NCBI RefSeq assembly: GCF_002954775.1
Contig: NZ_PJME01000009.1
Span: 62,001 to 126,000, forward strand
Reading direction: 5' to 3'
Length of the DNA: 64,000 nucleotides
From: Streptomyces geranii
GTDB taxonomy: Bacteria > Actinomycetota > Actinomycetes > Streptomycetales > Streptomycetaceae
This document shows positions 1 through 8,777 of this stretch, one piece after another. A program made the position numbers and the translations under genes. The stretch's first letter is position 1. Each line of letters begins with the position of its first letter. Below the pieces are notes generated by a model. It worked only from the letters and a program-made list of their open reading frames with translations. It did not search any database and was not told where the DNA came from.

Positions 1-1
1 G

Positions 2-859
2 GCGCTGGACGCCCGGGGCGCGCTGCTGACCGCGGGGGCGCTGCTGGCCCTGGTGTACGCGCTGGTGGGCGCCGCCGAGCACGGCTTCGGGCCGCCCACG
101 TGGACCGCGCTGGCGGTGGCGGCGGTGCTGGGCAGGCTGAGCAGGACCGGCCCGACGGGCCCGCTGCTGCCACCGGCGGTCCTGCGGAACCGCCCGCTGG
201 TGGCGAGCGCGCTGGGCATACTGTTCGTCGCCGCGTCGACCGGCCCGGTCGTGTTCGTGGCCAGCCTGTACCTCCAGGAGGCACGCGGCTACGACGCCTG
301 GCGGGCCGGCTGCGCCCTGCTGCCGGTGGTGGGCGGAGTACTGCTGCTGGGCCGCTGCTGCGTCCGCGCCCTGGCCCGCTTCGGCCCACGCCGCTGCTGC
401 CTGGCCGGCTGCGCCCTGACCGGCTCCGGCCTGGCACTCCTGACGGGACTGTCCCCGGACGCGCGCTACGCGACGGAGCTGCTCCCCGGCCTGCTCCTGA
501 CCGGCGCGGGCCTGCCGATCCTGTGGATGTCCTGCGAGCTGGCCGCCGTGTCGACCCTGCCCCGGTCGGCGACCGGCACGGCGGCGGGCGTGGTCCAGTG
601 CGCGGGCCAGCTCGGCGCGGTCCTGGGCCTGGTCCTGGCAACCACCCTGTACACCGGCCCGCTCACCCCACCGCCCCCGGCCACGGGCGCGACACGGGTC
701 TTCTGGTGCTGCACGACACTGATGGCCTGCACGGCCGTGACGGCCTACCTGGGCCTGCGCCCACGCCGACGCAGGCCCGGGGCCCGGGCGCCGGAGCGGT
801 CGGCCGGTTCGGCGCGGGGCGGGCGGGGCCGGGCTGCGGGTGGTGCTGTTCGGCGCTGA
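2..859 (+). CDS. MFS drug exporter, C-terminal part (5' end outside window)
   Basis: The reading frame is open from base 2, so the start lies left of the window. About 285 residues are visible, rich in Leu, Ala and Gly. Hydrophobic helices alternate with short Arg-rich loops, and the protein ends in a basic tail. The pattern fits the C-terminal half of a 14-helix DHA2 (EmrB/QacA-type) proton antiporter, which exports drugs or the cell's own product. It sits at the edge of a biosynthetic cluster and converges on a SARP regulator gene, so export of the cluster product is a reasonable inference. No substrate can be read from the sequence. Confidence 0.75.
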   Translation, partial: ALDARGALLTAGALLALVYALVGAAEHGFGPPTWTALAVAAVLGRLSRTGPTGPLLPPAVLRNRPLVASALGILFVAASTGPVVFVASLYLQEARGYDAWRAGCALLPVVGGVLLLGRCCVRALARFGPRRCCLAGCALTGSGLALLTGLSPDARYATELLPGLLLTGAGLPILWMSCELAAVSTLPRSATGTAAGVVQCAGQLGAVLGLVLATTLYTGPLTPPPPATGATRVFWCCTTLMACTAVTAYLGLRPRRRRPGARAPERSAGSARGGRGRAAGGAVRR

Positions 860-1073
860 TGGCGTGTACGGCGGTCAGGGCTTGCGTGGGCTTGCGCCCG
901 CGTCGGCCCCGGCGGCGGTCAGGTGCCCAGTGGCACGGGTCGGGTGCCGGAGTGGTCGGTCGGTCCCGTGCGGGGGTGGGCGGGACCGGGCTCCGGGTCG
1001 GCCCCGCCGGTCGGGCCCGGGGTCTCTCCCCCCGGGTGCTCGCGTCGCGGCCCCTCGCCCGCCCGCCCCCCCG

Positions 1074-1964
1074 TTACGCGCCCAGCAGTATCGGGCGGGC
1101 GCAGGACCAGGTCGTCGGTGTCGGTCCGGGGCGGGGGGTGGACGGGGTGCGGATGCCCGCGTCCAGGGACGGGCGGAACTCGCCCGCCGACGGGGGCTCC
1201 AGGCGGGGGTGGCCGGACAGGATGTCGGTGATCAGGTGGTGGATGCGGCGGTGCGGCGACGTGCCCAGTTCCGTGCGCAGCACCTCGCGCAGGTGGTGGA
1301 AGACGGCGAGCGCGTCGGCCTGGCGGCCCGAGCGGTACAGGGCCAGCATCAGCTGGCCGGTGAGTTCCTCGTTGGTGGGGTCCCGGTGGACCAGGGCGTG
1401 CAGTTCCGCCAGCAGCTGGTGGTGGCGGCCCAGCCGGAGTTCGGCGTCCATGCGCTGGACCACGGACTCGGTGTGCGCCTGCCCGATCGCCGCGAGCGCG
1501 GCCCGCAGCAGCGGCCCGGTGGGCGCGTCGATGAAGCCGGGCCCGCTCCACATCGCGTGCGCGGCCCGCAGCTGCCGGGCCCCCTCGTCGAGCTTCCCGG
1601 CCTCCAGGGCCGCCCGGCCGGCGCGGATCCGGTGTTCGTAGGCGTTCAGGTCGAGTTCGCCGTCCCGGACCCGGAGCAGATAACCCTGGTCACGGGTGAC
1701 GATCCGGCCCGAACCCCTCGACGCGGGTGACGCCTCGCTCTCCTTGAGCAGACGGCGCAGCTGCATGACATAGGTGTGCACCGCCGCGACGGCACGCGGC
1801 GGCGGGCTGTACTCCCACAGCTCCTCGACGAACTGCCCCATGGAAACGACCCGGTTGGCGCTCATCAGGAACAGGGCGAGCATCTGGCGGTGCTTGGGTG
1901 CGCTGGGGGTGCGGTAGCTGCCGTTCTCGGTGACGGACATGGGGCCAAGTATCGAGAAACGCAT
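1074..1964 (-). CDS. SARP-family transcriptional activator (first of two)
   Basis: Begins MRFSILGPM, the usual SARP opening. An OmpR-like winged-helix DNA-binding domain covers roughly residues 3-95, and a bacterial transcriptional activation domain (BTAD) roughly 100-245. The Pro-rich C-terminal tail is of unknown role. Length (296 aa) is typical of small SARPs. The ATG at 1964 was chosen because GGGGAGA lies five bases upstream; the frame stays open to a GTG at 2024, but that would add an unlikely N-terminus containing a TTA codon. SARPs bind heptameric direct repeats and activate pathway genes. This one is placed to control the hydroxylase and the divergent ligase operon. Confidence 0.88.
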   Translation of the reverse strand: MRFSILGPMSVTENGSYRTPSAPKHRQMLALFLMSANRVVSMGQFVEELWEYSPPPRAVAAVHTYVMQLRRLLKESEASPASRGSGRIVTRDQGYLLRVRDGELDLNAYEHRIRAGRAALEAGKLDEGARQLRAAHAMWSGPGFIDAPTGPLLRAALAAIGQAHTESVVQRMDAELRLGRHHQLLAELHALVHRDPTNEELTGQLMLALYRSGRQADALAVFHHLREVLRTELGTSPHRRIHHLITDILSGHPRLEPPSAGEFRPSLDAGIRTPSTPRPGPTPTTWSCARPILLGA

Positions 1965-2135
1965 TTTCTCTCCCCGTAAATGTGCCGATACGTCAACTCC
2001 TCCAGAGTAACGACGTTCCGGCACAGAAGAACGGTCCGTGCGCTACTTTGCCAACTCTTCGGCACGCATTCCCGACCGTCTCCCGAAAGGGGACTCCGAA
2101 TTTCCGTTTCCTATGTCCGCGACGCGGACGGACAG

Positions 2136-3800
2136 TTACCGCCCGGTGACTGCCGCCAGCACTTCCGCCGGATTACGCGGCGCCCGGTTCCCGCGCCAGG
2201 CGACATGCTGATCCGGTCGTACGAGGACCAGGTCCCGCCCGTACAATTCCCGCCCCGCCGGATCATCGACCCGCACCACGGAAAACGGAATACCGGATTC
2301 TCTGGCGGCCTTTTCGAACCCGGCGGTGTCCTGCCGGACGCCGCACAGACTCAGCAGCGTGAACCCCGGCCCGATCCGGTCGAAGAGCGAGCCGCCGAGG
2401 CCGTGCCCCGCGTCCAGCCACAGATGCGGCGCCCGCCCGCCGGGCACCCCCGACGGGGTGTACGTGACGAAGTCGTCCGGCGGTGGCGCCGTGCCGTCGG
2501 CGACGACGACGGGCGAGCCGTCGTAGCGGGCGCCCAGCTGCACCCCGAGCGTGTCCATGGTGAGCCGCCCGTACGCGGCGAGTTCCGCGCCCGTCCGCCG
2601 CCGCGCCGCCTCGCCCGCGGCGCCGTCCTCCTCCAGCGAGGCCGGCCGCCCGACCGCTCCGAGGGCGACGTTCAGCTCCCGCGCGGCGGCGGTGTTGCGC
2701 AGCGCGACGGGCCTGCGCTCGGCCCCGTACGAAGGCAGCAGCCCCGGACCCGCCCACCCCTGCACCGCGCCGGCCAGCTTCCACGCCAGGTTGGCCGCGT
2801 CGTCCGCCCCCGTGTTCATGCCGAACCCGCCGTTCGGCGTGAACAGGTGCGCCGCGTCGCCGGCCAGCTGCACACGCCCGGTGCCGAACCGCTCGGCGAC
2901 CAGCGCGGCCCCCGGGGTCCAGGCACGCCGCCCGAGCACCTCCACCTCGACCGGGACCCCCACGGCCCGGCGCACCAGCTCCACGACCGCGCCCTCGTCG
3001 GGGTCGTCCGGATCGGCCGAACTCGTCAGCAGGAAGAACTCGTCGACGCCGTCGAGGGCGATCAGGTTGAGCGCGATCTCGCCGTTGAAGACCCAGTTGC
3101 TCCACGCGGCACGCTCGCGCAGAAAACGCCCGTACAACCCCGGCACCCGCAGATGCGCCGCGGTCGCCCGGCGCCCCAGCACGTCCTGGTCGATCGAGCC
3201 CTCGCCGGTGTACGAGATCCCCAGCGAGCGCCGCACCAGACTGTGGCCGCCGTCGCAGCCGACCGCGTACCCGGCCTCCCAGACCCGGGGCCCGTCCGGG
3301 CCCGTCACGGCGACGGTGACGTGGTCGCCGGTGTCCCGGACGGCGGTGACCCGGTGGCCGTAGCGCAGGGTGATGCCCGGCCGGGTGCCGGCGTGGGCCA
3401 GCAGCAGCCGCTCGACGTACATCTGGTTGGCGCGGTGCATCGGCTCGGGCACCTGGTCGGTCCGGTCGGCCGCCGCCACCCGGGCCCGCACCTCGTCGGC
3501 GCCAGGCCAGGGCAGCTGGGCCAGCAGCCGGCCGGCGTAGCGGGTGAAGAAGGAGATGCCCGCGCCGTGCCCGCCGGGCAGCCCCAGTTCCCGTACCCGC
3601 GAGGCCAGTCCGAGCCTGCGGTAGTGCTCCATCGTGCGGGCGCCGTGGGTGCTGCCGCGCGGCTCCGCCAGGACCGAGTCCGCGCTGTCGAAGACGACCG
3701 ACTCGCACCCGTGATGGTCGAGGAGAAGCGCGAGCAGCAGTCCCACCGGACCGCCCCCGACGATGGCGACCGGTGTACGCGAAGGACGGTCACGGTCCAT
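2136..3800 (-). CDS. FAD-dependent aromatic hydroxylase (PHBH-fold monooxygenase)
   Basis: A 554-residue class A flavoprotein monooxygenase. Visible motifs are the FAD-binding GGGPVG at residues 15-20, the DG motif GCDGG at 181-185 and the GD motif GDAAH at 314-318, followed by the usual Asn-Gly-rich stretch. The C-terminal ~120 residues would form the thioredoxin-like domain of the polyketide/phenol hydroxylase (PheA/TfdB, RdmE) branch. Such enzymes insert one oxygen from O2 into an aromatic ring using NAD(P)H. GGAGG lies 8 bases before the ATG. It is divergent from the ligase-methyltransferase operon and probably hydroxylates the ring of the product. Substrate unknown. Confidence 0.88.
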   Translation of the reverse strand: MDRDRPSRTPVAIVGGGPVGLLLALLLDHHGCESVVFDSADSVLAEPRGSTHGARTMEHYRRLGLASRVRELGLPGGHGAGISFFTRYAGRLLAQLPWPGADEVRARVAAADRTDQVPEPMHRANQMYVERLLLAHAGTRPGITLRYGHRVTAVRDTGDHVTVAVTGPDGPRVWEAGYAVGCDGGHSLVRRSLGISYTGEGSIDQDVLGRRATAAHLRVPGLYGRFLRERAAWSNWVFNGEIALNLIALDGVDEFFLLTSSADPDDPDEGAVVELVRRAVGVPVEVEVLGRRAWTPGAALVAERFGTGRVQLAGDAAHLFTPNGGFGMNTGADDAANLAWKLAGAVQGWAGPGLLPSYGAERRPVALRNTAAARELNVALGAVGRPASLEEDGAAGEAARRRTGAELAAYGRLTMDTLGVQLGARYDGSPVVVADGTAPPPDDFVTYTPSGVPGGRAPHLWLDAGHGLGGSLFDRIGPGFTLLSLCGVRQDTAGFEKAARESGIPFSVVRVDDPAGRELYGRDLVLVRPDQHVAWRGNRAPRNPAEVLAAVTGR

Positions 3801-3989
3801 CGAACTGGCCTCCAGCCTGAGTTCAGCAAACAGGTCGGCGGCATCTTCTCAATGCCTTCTGAAGGATTAATGGAGATGCTGCTCAGGGAAATACCGGAGT
3901 TTGTCTCCAGGGAGTCTTTAGAACCTTCCTGGACACTCTGTCCCGCCACTCGTCCGACTTCTCCGAGCCCCCCGAGTGTGAGGTATTCC
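3801..3989 (+). promoter_or_regulatory. Divergent promoter region between hydroxylase and ligase genes
   Basis: This 189-base stretch separates two divergently transcribed biosynthetic genes and is visibly less GC-rich than its flanks. It must hold promoters for both directions and is the natural target of the nearby SARPs. I could not identify convincing heptamer direct repeats by eye. The hydroxylase ribosome-binding site (GGAGG, minus strand) lies at its left edge and the ligase site (GTGAGG) at its right edge. Confidence 0.55.
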
Positions 3990-5684
3990 ATGTTTCTCCT
4001 CGGCACCCATCGGTCGGTTGTACAGCGCCTGCGCCTCTACACCAACAGGAATCTGGGGGCGGGAAACTTCTTCTGGCACGCCTGGCGGATTTCGCAGGAC
4101 CGGGACCGGCCACTCCTGTTCCATCCGGACGTCACCCAGCCGTCCTGGGAGGACCGCGAATGGCAGGGCTTCTCCCTGAACGACATCCGCCGCTCCGTCC
4201 TGCGGTACGCGAACTGGTACCGCGAGCAGGGCGTCACGAAGGGGTCGCACGTCGGGCTGTACACCGGCCACGGGCTGTACGGGCTGCTCCACCACATCGC
4301 CGTCACCTCGCTCGGCGCGGCGGCCGTCCACTGCAATCCCCGGATGGCACCGCAGACCGCCGCCGAGTACTTCCTGCGCACCGGCTCCGGACTCGTCGTC
4401 GGTGACGCCGACCTGCTGAAGGACCTCACCTCGGCCTGGCAGACCGCGGGCGCCGCCGCGCCGCTCCTGCAGGACATCCAGGTCCTCGACGCGGAGGCCG
4501 TCCGGCCGCAGGCCCCCATCCCGTCCTTCCCGCACCGGCACGCCGACGACGACCTGGTCATGGTCTCCCACTCATCGGGCACCACCGGCCGGCCCAAGGC
4601 ACCCGTCTTCCACCACCGGTCCTTCTTCGCGGGCAAGCGCGAACGGCTGTGGACCTTCCCCTCCCTGCGCACCGACCGGCTCCTCACCGCGCTGCCGCAC
4701 AGCCACTCCGCGGGCATCAGCTATCTGTCCATGGCCCTGCTGCTGGGCATCCCCACGCTCGTCCTCGACGGCGCGGACGGCGACCGCGTGGCCCGCGCGG
4801 TCAACGCCTTCAAGCCCACGATGGTCCTGGGCTTCCCGCTCACCCTCGCCGAGATCGACCCCGCCGCCATCGGCCCGGAGGCGGCCAGGCACGTACACAC
4901 CTGGAACGGCATGGGCGACGCCTCGCACGAGCGGCACATCCGTCCGCTGACCGCCCTCGGCGCCGCAGGCACCGGCTCGGCCTACATCGACGGCCTCGGC
5001 TCCTCCGAGATGGGCATGGTGCTGTTCAAGGCCGCCCACACCGCCCGCTCCGACCACTACGGCCGCTACATCGGCAGGCCCGTCGGCGTGGTGCGCGAGG
5101 CGGCGGTCCTCGACCCGTCCGGACGCGAACTGCCCGACGGCCGGGCCGGGATGCTCGGCGTCAAGGGGGCGAGCGTCACGCCCGGCTACTGGGACGACCC
5201 GGGACTCACCAAACAGTCGATCCTCAACGGCTACTTCCTCACCGGCGACATCGTCCGCAAGGACGGCGACGGCAACTGGTACCACCTCGACCGCACCCCC
5301 GACGTCATCCGGTCCGCCGCCGGCGACATCCACAGCCTGCCCCTCGAAGAGGTCGTGCTGAACACCACCCGGGCACTGGACGCGGCGGTCGTCGCCGTCG
5401 ACGACCCACAGCAGCCCGGCAGGTCCTGCCCCGCCGCCGTCGTCTACTACGCGGACGGCACCGAGCGCGAGGCCGCCGACCTCCTCATGGTGTGCAACGC
5501 CGCCCTCGACGAGGCCGGCCTGCCGCGCCTGAACGCCCTGATCCTCACGGCCCGGCGGGAGCAGCTCCCCGTAGGCGTGACCGGAAAGGTCCTCAAGCGG
5601 GCGCTGCGCGAGACCCACCACGACGTACTGAGCCGGCCCGCCGGCAAGACCGTGGCGAAGTCCGCGTCCACGTCCGCGCCCTGA
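3990..5684 (+). CDS. ANL-superfamily AMP-forming ligase; candidate nitrite-dependent diazotase or acyl-CoA ligase
   Basis: A 564-residue adenylate-forming enzyme. It shows the phosphate-binding loop HSSGTTGRPK at residues 194-203, the GD...DR segment of the hinge region near residues 420-445, and the C-terminal catalytic lysine in GVTGKVLKR (about K533). ANL enzymes normally activate a carboxylate as acyl-AMP. A subset found beside nitrite-forming genes (CreM of cremeomycin, AvaA6) instead use ATP and nitrite to diazotise an aryl amine. Its position just upstream of a CreE/CreD-like pair makes that role plausible, but the motifs alone cannot separate the two. The ATG at 3990 follows GTGAGG. 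The frame is open far upstream, but that part reads as the antisense of the hydroxylase gene. Confidence 0.82.
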   Translation: MFLLGTHRSVVQRLRLYTNRNLGAGNFFWHAWRISQDRDRPLLFHPDVTQPSWEDREWQGFSLNDIRRSVLRYANWYREQGVTKGSHVGLYTGHGLYGLLHHIAVTSLGAAAVHCNPRMAPQTAAEYFLRTGSGLVVGDADLLKDLTSAWQTAGAAAPLLQDIQVLDAEAVRPQAPIPSFPHRHADDDLVMVSHSSGTTGRPKAPVFHHRSFFAGKRERLWTFPSLRTDRLLTALPHSHSAGISYLSMALLLGIPTLVLDGADGDRVARAVNAFKPTMVLGFPLTLAEIDPAAIGPEAARHVHTWNGMGDASHERHIRPLTALGAAGTGSAYIDGLGSSEMGMVLFKAAHTARSDHYGRYIGRPVGVVREAAVLDPSGRELPDGRAGMLGVKGASVTPGYWDDPGLTKQSILNGYFLTGDIVRKDGDGNWYHLDRTPDVIRSAAGDIHSLPLEEVVLNTTRALDAAVVAVDDPQQPGRSCPAAVVYYADGTEREAADLLMVCNAALDEAGLPRLNALILTARREQLPVGVTGKVLKRALRETHHDVLSRPAGKTVAKSASTSAP

Positions 5685-5719
5685 GCCCGCGCCAGCCCGC
5701 CGACGGAGAGGGAACGAGC

Positions 5720-6718
5720 ATGCCCGACCAGAAAGCGGTGCGCCGGGTCGTCGACATCATCACCGGGACCTGGCAGGCCCAGGCGCTGTACGCGGCCGTG
5801 GCGCTGTGCGTCGCCGACCACGTCGCGGCCGGCCACACCACCGACGAGGCGCTCGCCGAACAGACCCGGTCCGACCCGGACGGCATCCGGCGGCTGACCC
5901 GGCTGCTGACCGCGATGGACGTCCTGGACCCCGTGGCTGGGGGCCACCGGCTCACCTCCACCGGGGAGTTGCTGCGCTCCGACGCCCCGCACTCGATGAG
6001 CGACATGGTCCGCATCTACGGCGAGGAGTTCCACCGCGCGTGGGGCGCGGTCGTCCCCGCCGTACGCACCGGGACCTCGGGGTTCCAGCACGCGTTCGGC
6101 ATGACCCTGCACACCTATCTGCGCGACCCCGAACTCGGCGCCAAGTTCCAGCGCGCCATGAACGCGGGCAACGTCTTCTTCCCGGACGTCCTCGACGCCT
6201 TCGACTTCGGTGGCCACCGCACCGTCGTCGACGTCGCGGGCGGCAGCGGGGCGTTCCTCGGCACGGTGCTCGACCGGCACCCCCTGCTGTACGGCGTCCT
6301 CTTCGACCAGCCGCACATGGTGCCCGTGGCCACCGCCCACCTCGACGCGGCCGTCGGACCCGGCCGTTACGAGGTCCGGGCAGGGGACATCTTCGAGGAG
6401 GTCCCCGGCGGCGGCGACCTCTACCTCCTCTCCCGCGTCCTCCAGGACTGGGACGACGCCCGCTGCGCGACCCTGCTCCGCCACATCGGCGCGGTCCTGC
6501 CGCCCGGCGGCCGGCTGCTGATCGTCGAACGGGTCGTCCCCGAGCACGGCGAGACACTCCTGCCGCTGTTGTACGACCTGCACCTGCTCATGGCCGCCGG
6601 CGGACGCGAACGGGACCTCGCCGGCTATCGCGACCTGCTCTCGGCGGCCGGGCTGCGGCTGGAATCCGTACACGGCCTCTCGCTGGAGACCACCCTCCTG
6701 GTCGCGGCTGCCGCCTGA
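5720..6718 (+). CDS. SAM-dependent O-methyltransferase-like protein without the usual catalytic His
   Basis: A 332-residue protein with an N-terminal all-helical dimerisation/winged-helix part (about 1-105) and a C-terminal Rossmann SAM-binding domain. SAM motif I is seen as VVDVAGGSGAF at residues 169-179. The overall layout is that of class II (plant/DnrK-type) O-methyltransferases. At the place where these enzymes carry the catalytic base in an LHDW motif, this protein reads LQDW (Gln242). DnrK/RdmB relatives also lack that His, so it may methylate by proximity or do other SAM chemistry. It lies 35 bases after the ligase gene with a GAGAGGGA ribosome-binding site, in the same operon. Confidence 0.85.
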   Translation: MPDQKAVRRVVDIITGTWQAQALYAAVALCVADHVAAGHTTDEALAEQTRSDPDGIRRLTRLLTAMDVLDPVAGGHRLTSTGELLRSDAPHSMSDMVRIYGEEFHRAWGAVVPAVRTGTSGFQHAFGMTLHTYLRDPELGAKFQRAMNAGNVFFPDVLDAFDFGGHRTVVDVAGGSGAFLGTVLDRHPLLYGVLFDQPHMVPVATAHLDAAVGPGRYEVRAGDIFEEVPGGGDLYLLSRVLQDWDDARCATLLRHIGAVLPPGGRLLIVERVVPEHGETLLPLLYDLHLLMAAGGRERDLAGYRDLLSAAGLRLESVHGLSLETTLLVAAAA

Positions 6719-6770
6719 CCACGCGTGCACCTGCCCCTTCCACCTGTATCGGATGTATCGGAGTAGCGAG

Positions 6771-8777
6771 ATGAGCAGCGGGGATCTCACGGTCTGCATC
6801 GTCGGTGCCGGCCCCCGTGGACTGTCGGTACTGGAGCGGATCTGCGCCAACGAGCGGAAGTCCCCCTCCCGTGCCTCGGTGGTCGTCCATGTGGTCGACC
6901 CCTTCCGGCCCGGCCCCGGACAGGTGTGGCGCACCGCGCAGTCGCCGCACCTCCTGATGAACACCGTGGCGTCCCAGGTCACCGTCTACACCGACCACAG
7001 CGTGGAGATGGAGGGACCCGTCGAGGAGGGCCCCAGCCTCTACGAGTGGGCGTCCGCGCTGTCCCTGCCGGGAGTCCCGGCCGAGCCGCGCGGCCCGGCC
7101 GACGCCGCCTTCCTGGCCGAGGCGCGGCGCAGCGGCCCCGACACCTACCCGAGCCGCGCCCTGTACGGCCGTTACCTGGAGGAGTGCTTCGACCAGATCG
7201 TCGGCCGCGCCCCCGGCCACGTCACCGTCCACGTCCACCGGGCCACCGCCGTCGCCCTCGACGACACCGGGCAGGGGTCCGCCCAGACCCTCACGCTCAC
7301 GAACGGCGTCCGGCTGACCGGCCTGGACGCGGTGGTGCTGGCCCAGGGACACCTGCCCGCCCGGCCCACCCCGCAGGAGACGAGCATGGCCGAGGAGGCC
7401 CGGGCCCGAGGGCTCACCCACGTCCTGCCCGCCAACCCGGCGGACGTGGACCTGCCCGCGCTGCGGCCGGGCGAACCCGTGCTGCTGCGCGGCCTCGGCC
7501 TCAACTTCTTCGACCACATGGCCCTGCTCACGGTCGGCCATGGCGGCCGGTTCGAACGGGCCGGCGACCGGCTGCGCTACATTCCCTCGGGCCGCGAACC
7601 GAAGCTGTACGCCGGCTCCCGGCGCGGTGTGCCCCACCACGCGCGCGGCGAGAACGAGAAGGGCGCGCACGGACGCCACCTGCCCCGGCTGCTCACCCCC
7701 GAACGCATCGGGGAACTGGCCGAACGGGCGGTGGACGGCGAGCGGATCCACTTCAGCGGCGATGTGTGGCCGCTGATCGCCAAGGAGGTCGAGAGCGTCT
7801 ACTACGCCACCCTGCTCACGGCGACGGGCCGGCCCGCGCAGGGGACGGACCTCGCCGCCCGCTACCTGACGGCGCCGGCGGGCGAGCCCGAGCAACACCT
7901 CCTGGACGAGTACGGCATCGCAGCCGCCGACCGCTGGGACTGGCAGCGCATCTCCCTGCCGTACGGCGCGAGGGTCTTCACCGACCGGGCCGACTTCCAC
8001 GGCTGGCTGCTCGCCCACCTGGCCGAGGACGTGCGGGAGGCGCGGGCCGGGAACATCAGCGGCCCGCTCAAGGCGGCCCTGGACGTGCTGCGCGACCTGC
8101 GCAACGAGATCCGCATGGTCGTGGACCACGGCCGCCTGGAGGGCAACTCCTACCGGGACGACCTCCAGGCCTGGTACACCCCCCTGAACGCCTTCCTCTC
8201 GATCGGCCCGCCCGTCTCCCGAATCGAGGAGCTGATGGCCCTGCTGGAGGCCGGCACGGTCGAACTGATCGGCCCGGGCCTGCGCGTCGCGGTCCGCACC
8301 GACGTCCCAGGCCCGCCCGTCTTCGAGGCGACCTCGGACCGGGTGGGCGGCCCCCCGGTCCACGCCCGCGTACTGATCGAGGCCCGCCTGCCGGAACCGG
8401 ACATCCGCCGCACGGAGGACCCCCTGCTGCGCCACCTTCTGTCGACCGGCCAGATCACCCCGTACCGCATCACCGGCACCTGCGGCACGACCTACGAGAC
8501 GGGCGGCCTGTCCGTGACCGAACGTCCGTACAACGTGGTGACCGCCGACGGCCGCACCCACCCACGCCGCTTCGCCTACGGCGTCCCGACCGAGGCAGTC
8601 CACTGGGTCACCGCCGCGGGCATCCGCCCCGGCGTCAACTCGGTGACCCTCGGCGACTCCGACGCGATGGCCCGCGCGGTACTGAACCTGCAACCGACCA
8701 GAACCACCCCCGCCCACCACCCACCCACCCGGGACCGGACACCCGGGGCGACCGCGGAGAAGAGGGTGGGCCGATGA
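6771..8777 (+). CDS. creE: FAD/NAD(P)-binding monooxygenase, CreE/FzmM-like (aspartate to nitrosuccinate)
   Basis: About 668 residues, opening with the dinucleotide-binding motif VGAGPRG (residues 11-17), followed by a GxGQVW region and LLMNTVASQV. This matches the large FAD-NAD(P)-binding family (PF13454 type) that includes CreE and FzmM. Those enzymes oxidise the amine of L-aspartate in steps to nitrosuccinate, using FAD, NADPH and O2. The assignment rests on family resemblance plus the fumarase-superfamily lyase gene just downstream, the pairing known from cremeomycin and fosfazinomycin clusters. The ATG at 6771 has GGAG seven bases upstream; a start at 6753 is less likely. The stop overlaps the next ATG (ATGA). 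Symbol given by analogy. Confidence 0.75.
   Translation: MSSGDLTVCIVGAGPRGLSVLERICANERKSPSRASVVVHVVDPFRPGPGQVWRTAQSPHLLMNTVASQVTVYTDHSVEMEGPVEEGPSLYEWASALSLPGVPAEPRGPADAAFLAEARRSGPDTYPSRALYGRYLEECFDQIVGRAPGHVTVHVHRATAVALDDTGQGSAQTLTLTNGVRLTGLDAVVLAQGHLPARPTPQETSMAEEARARGLTHVLPANPADVDLPALRPGEPVLLRGLGLNFFDHMALLTVGHGGRFERAGDRLRYIPSGREPKLYAGSRRGVPHHARGENEKGAHGRHLPRLLTPERIGELAERAVDGERIHFSGDVWPLIAKEVESVYYATLLTATGRPAQGTDLAARYLTAPAGEPEQHLLDEYGIAAADRWDWQRISLPYGARVFTDRADFHGWLLAHLAEDVREARAGNISGPLKAALDVLRDLRNEIRMVVDHGRLEGNSYRDDLQAWYTPLNAFLSIGPPVSRIEELMALLEAGTVELIGPGLRVAVRTDVPGPPVFEATSDRVGGPPVHARVLIEARLPEPDIRRTEDPLLRHLLSTGQITPYRITGTCGTTYETGGLSVTERPYNVVTADGRTHPRRFAYGVPTEAVHWVTAAGIRPGVNSVTLGDSDAMARAVLNLQPTRTTPAHHPPTRDRTPGATAEKRVGR

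Noticed and set aside
3891..3920. GGAGT repeated at 3896 and 3911, considered as SARP heptamer boxes
   Set aside because: Only five bases match and the 15-base spacing does not fit the 11- or 22-base spacing known for SARP sites.
1980..5684. A 1234-codon plus-strand frame that could be read as a hydroxylase-region/ligase fusion
   Set aside because: The first 670 codons are antisense to the flavin hydroxylase gene and show no family; the ligase begins normally at 3990 with its own ribosome-binding site.
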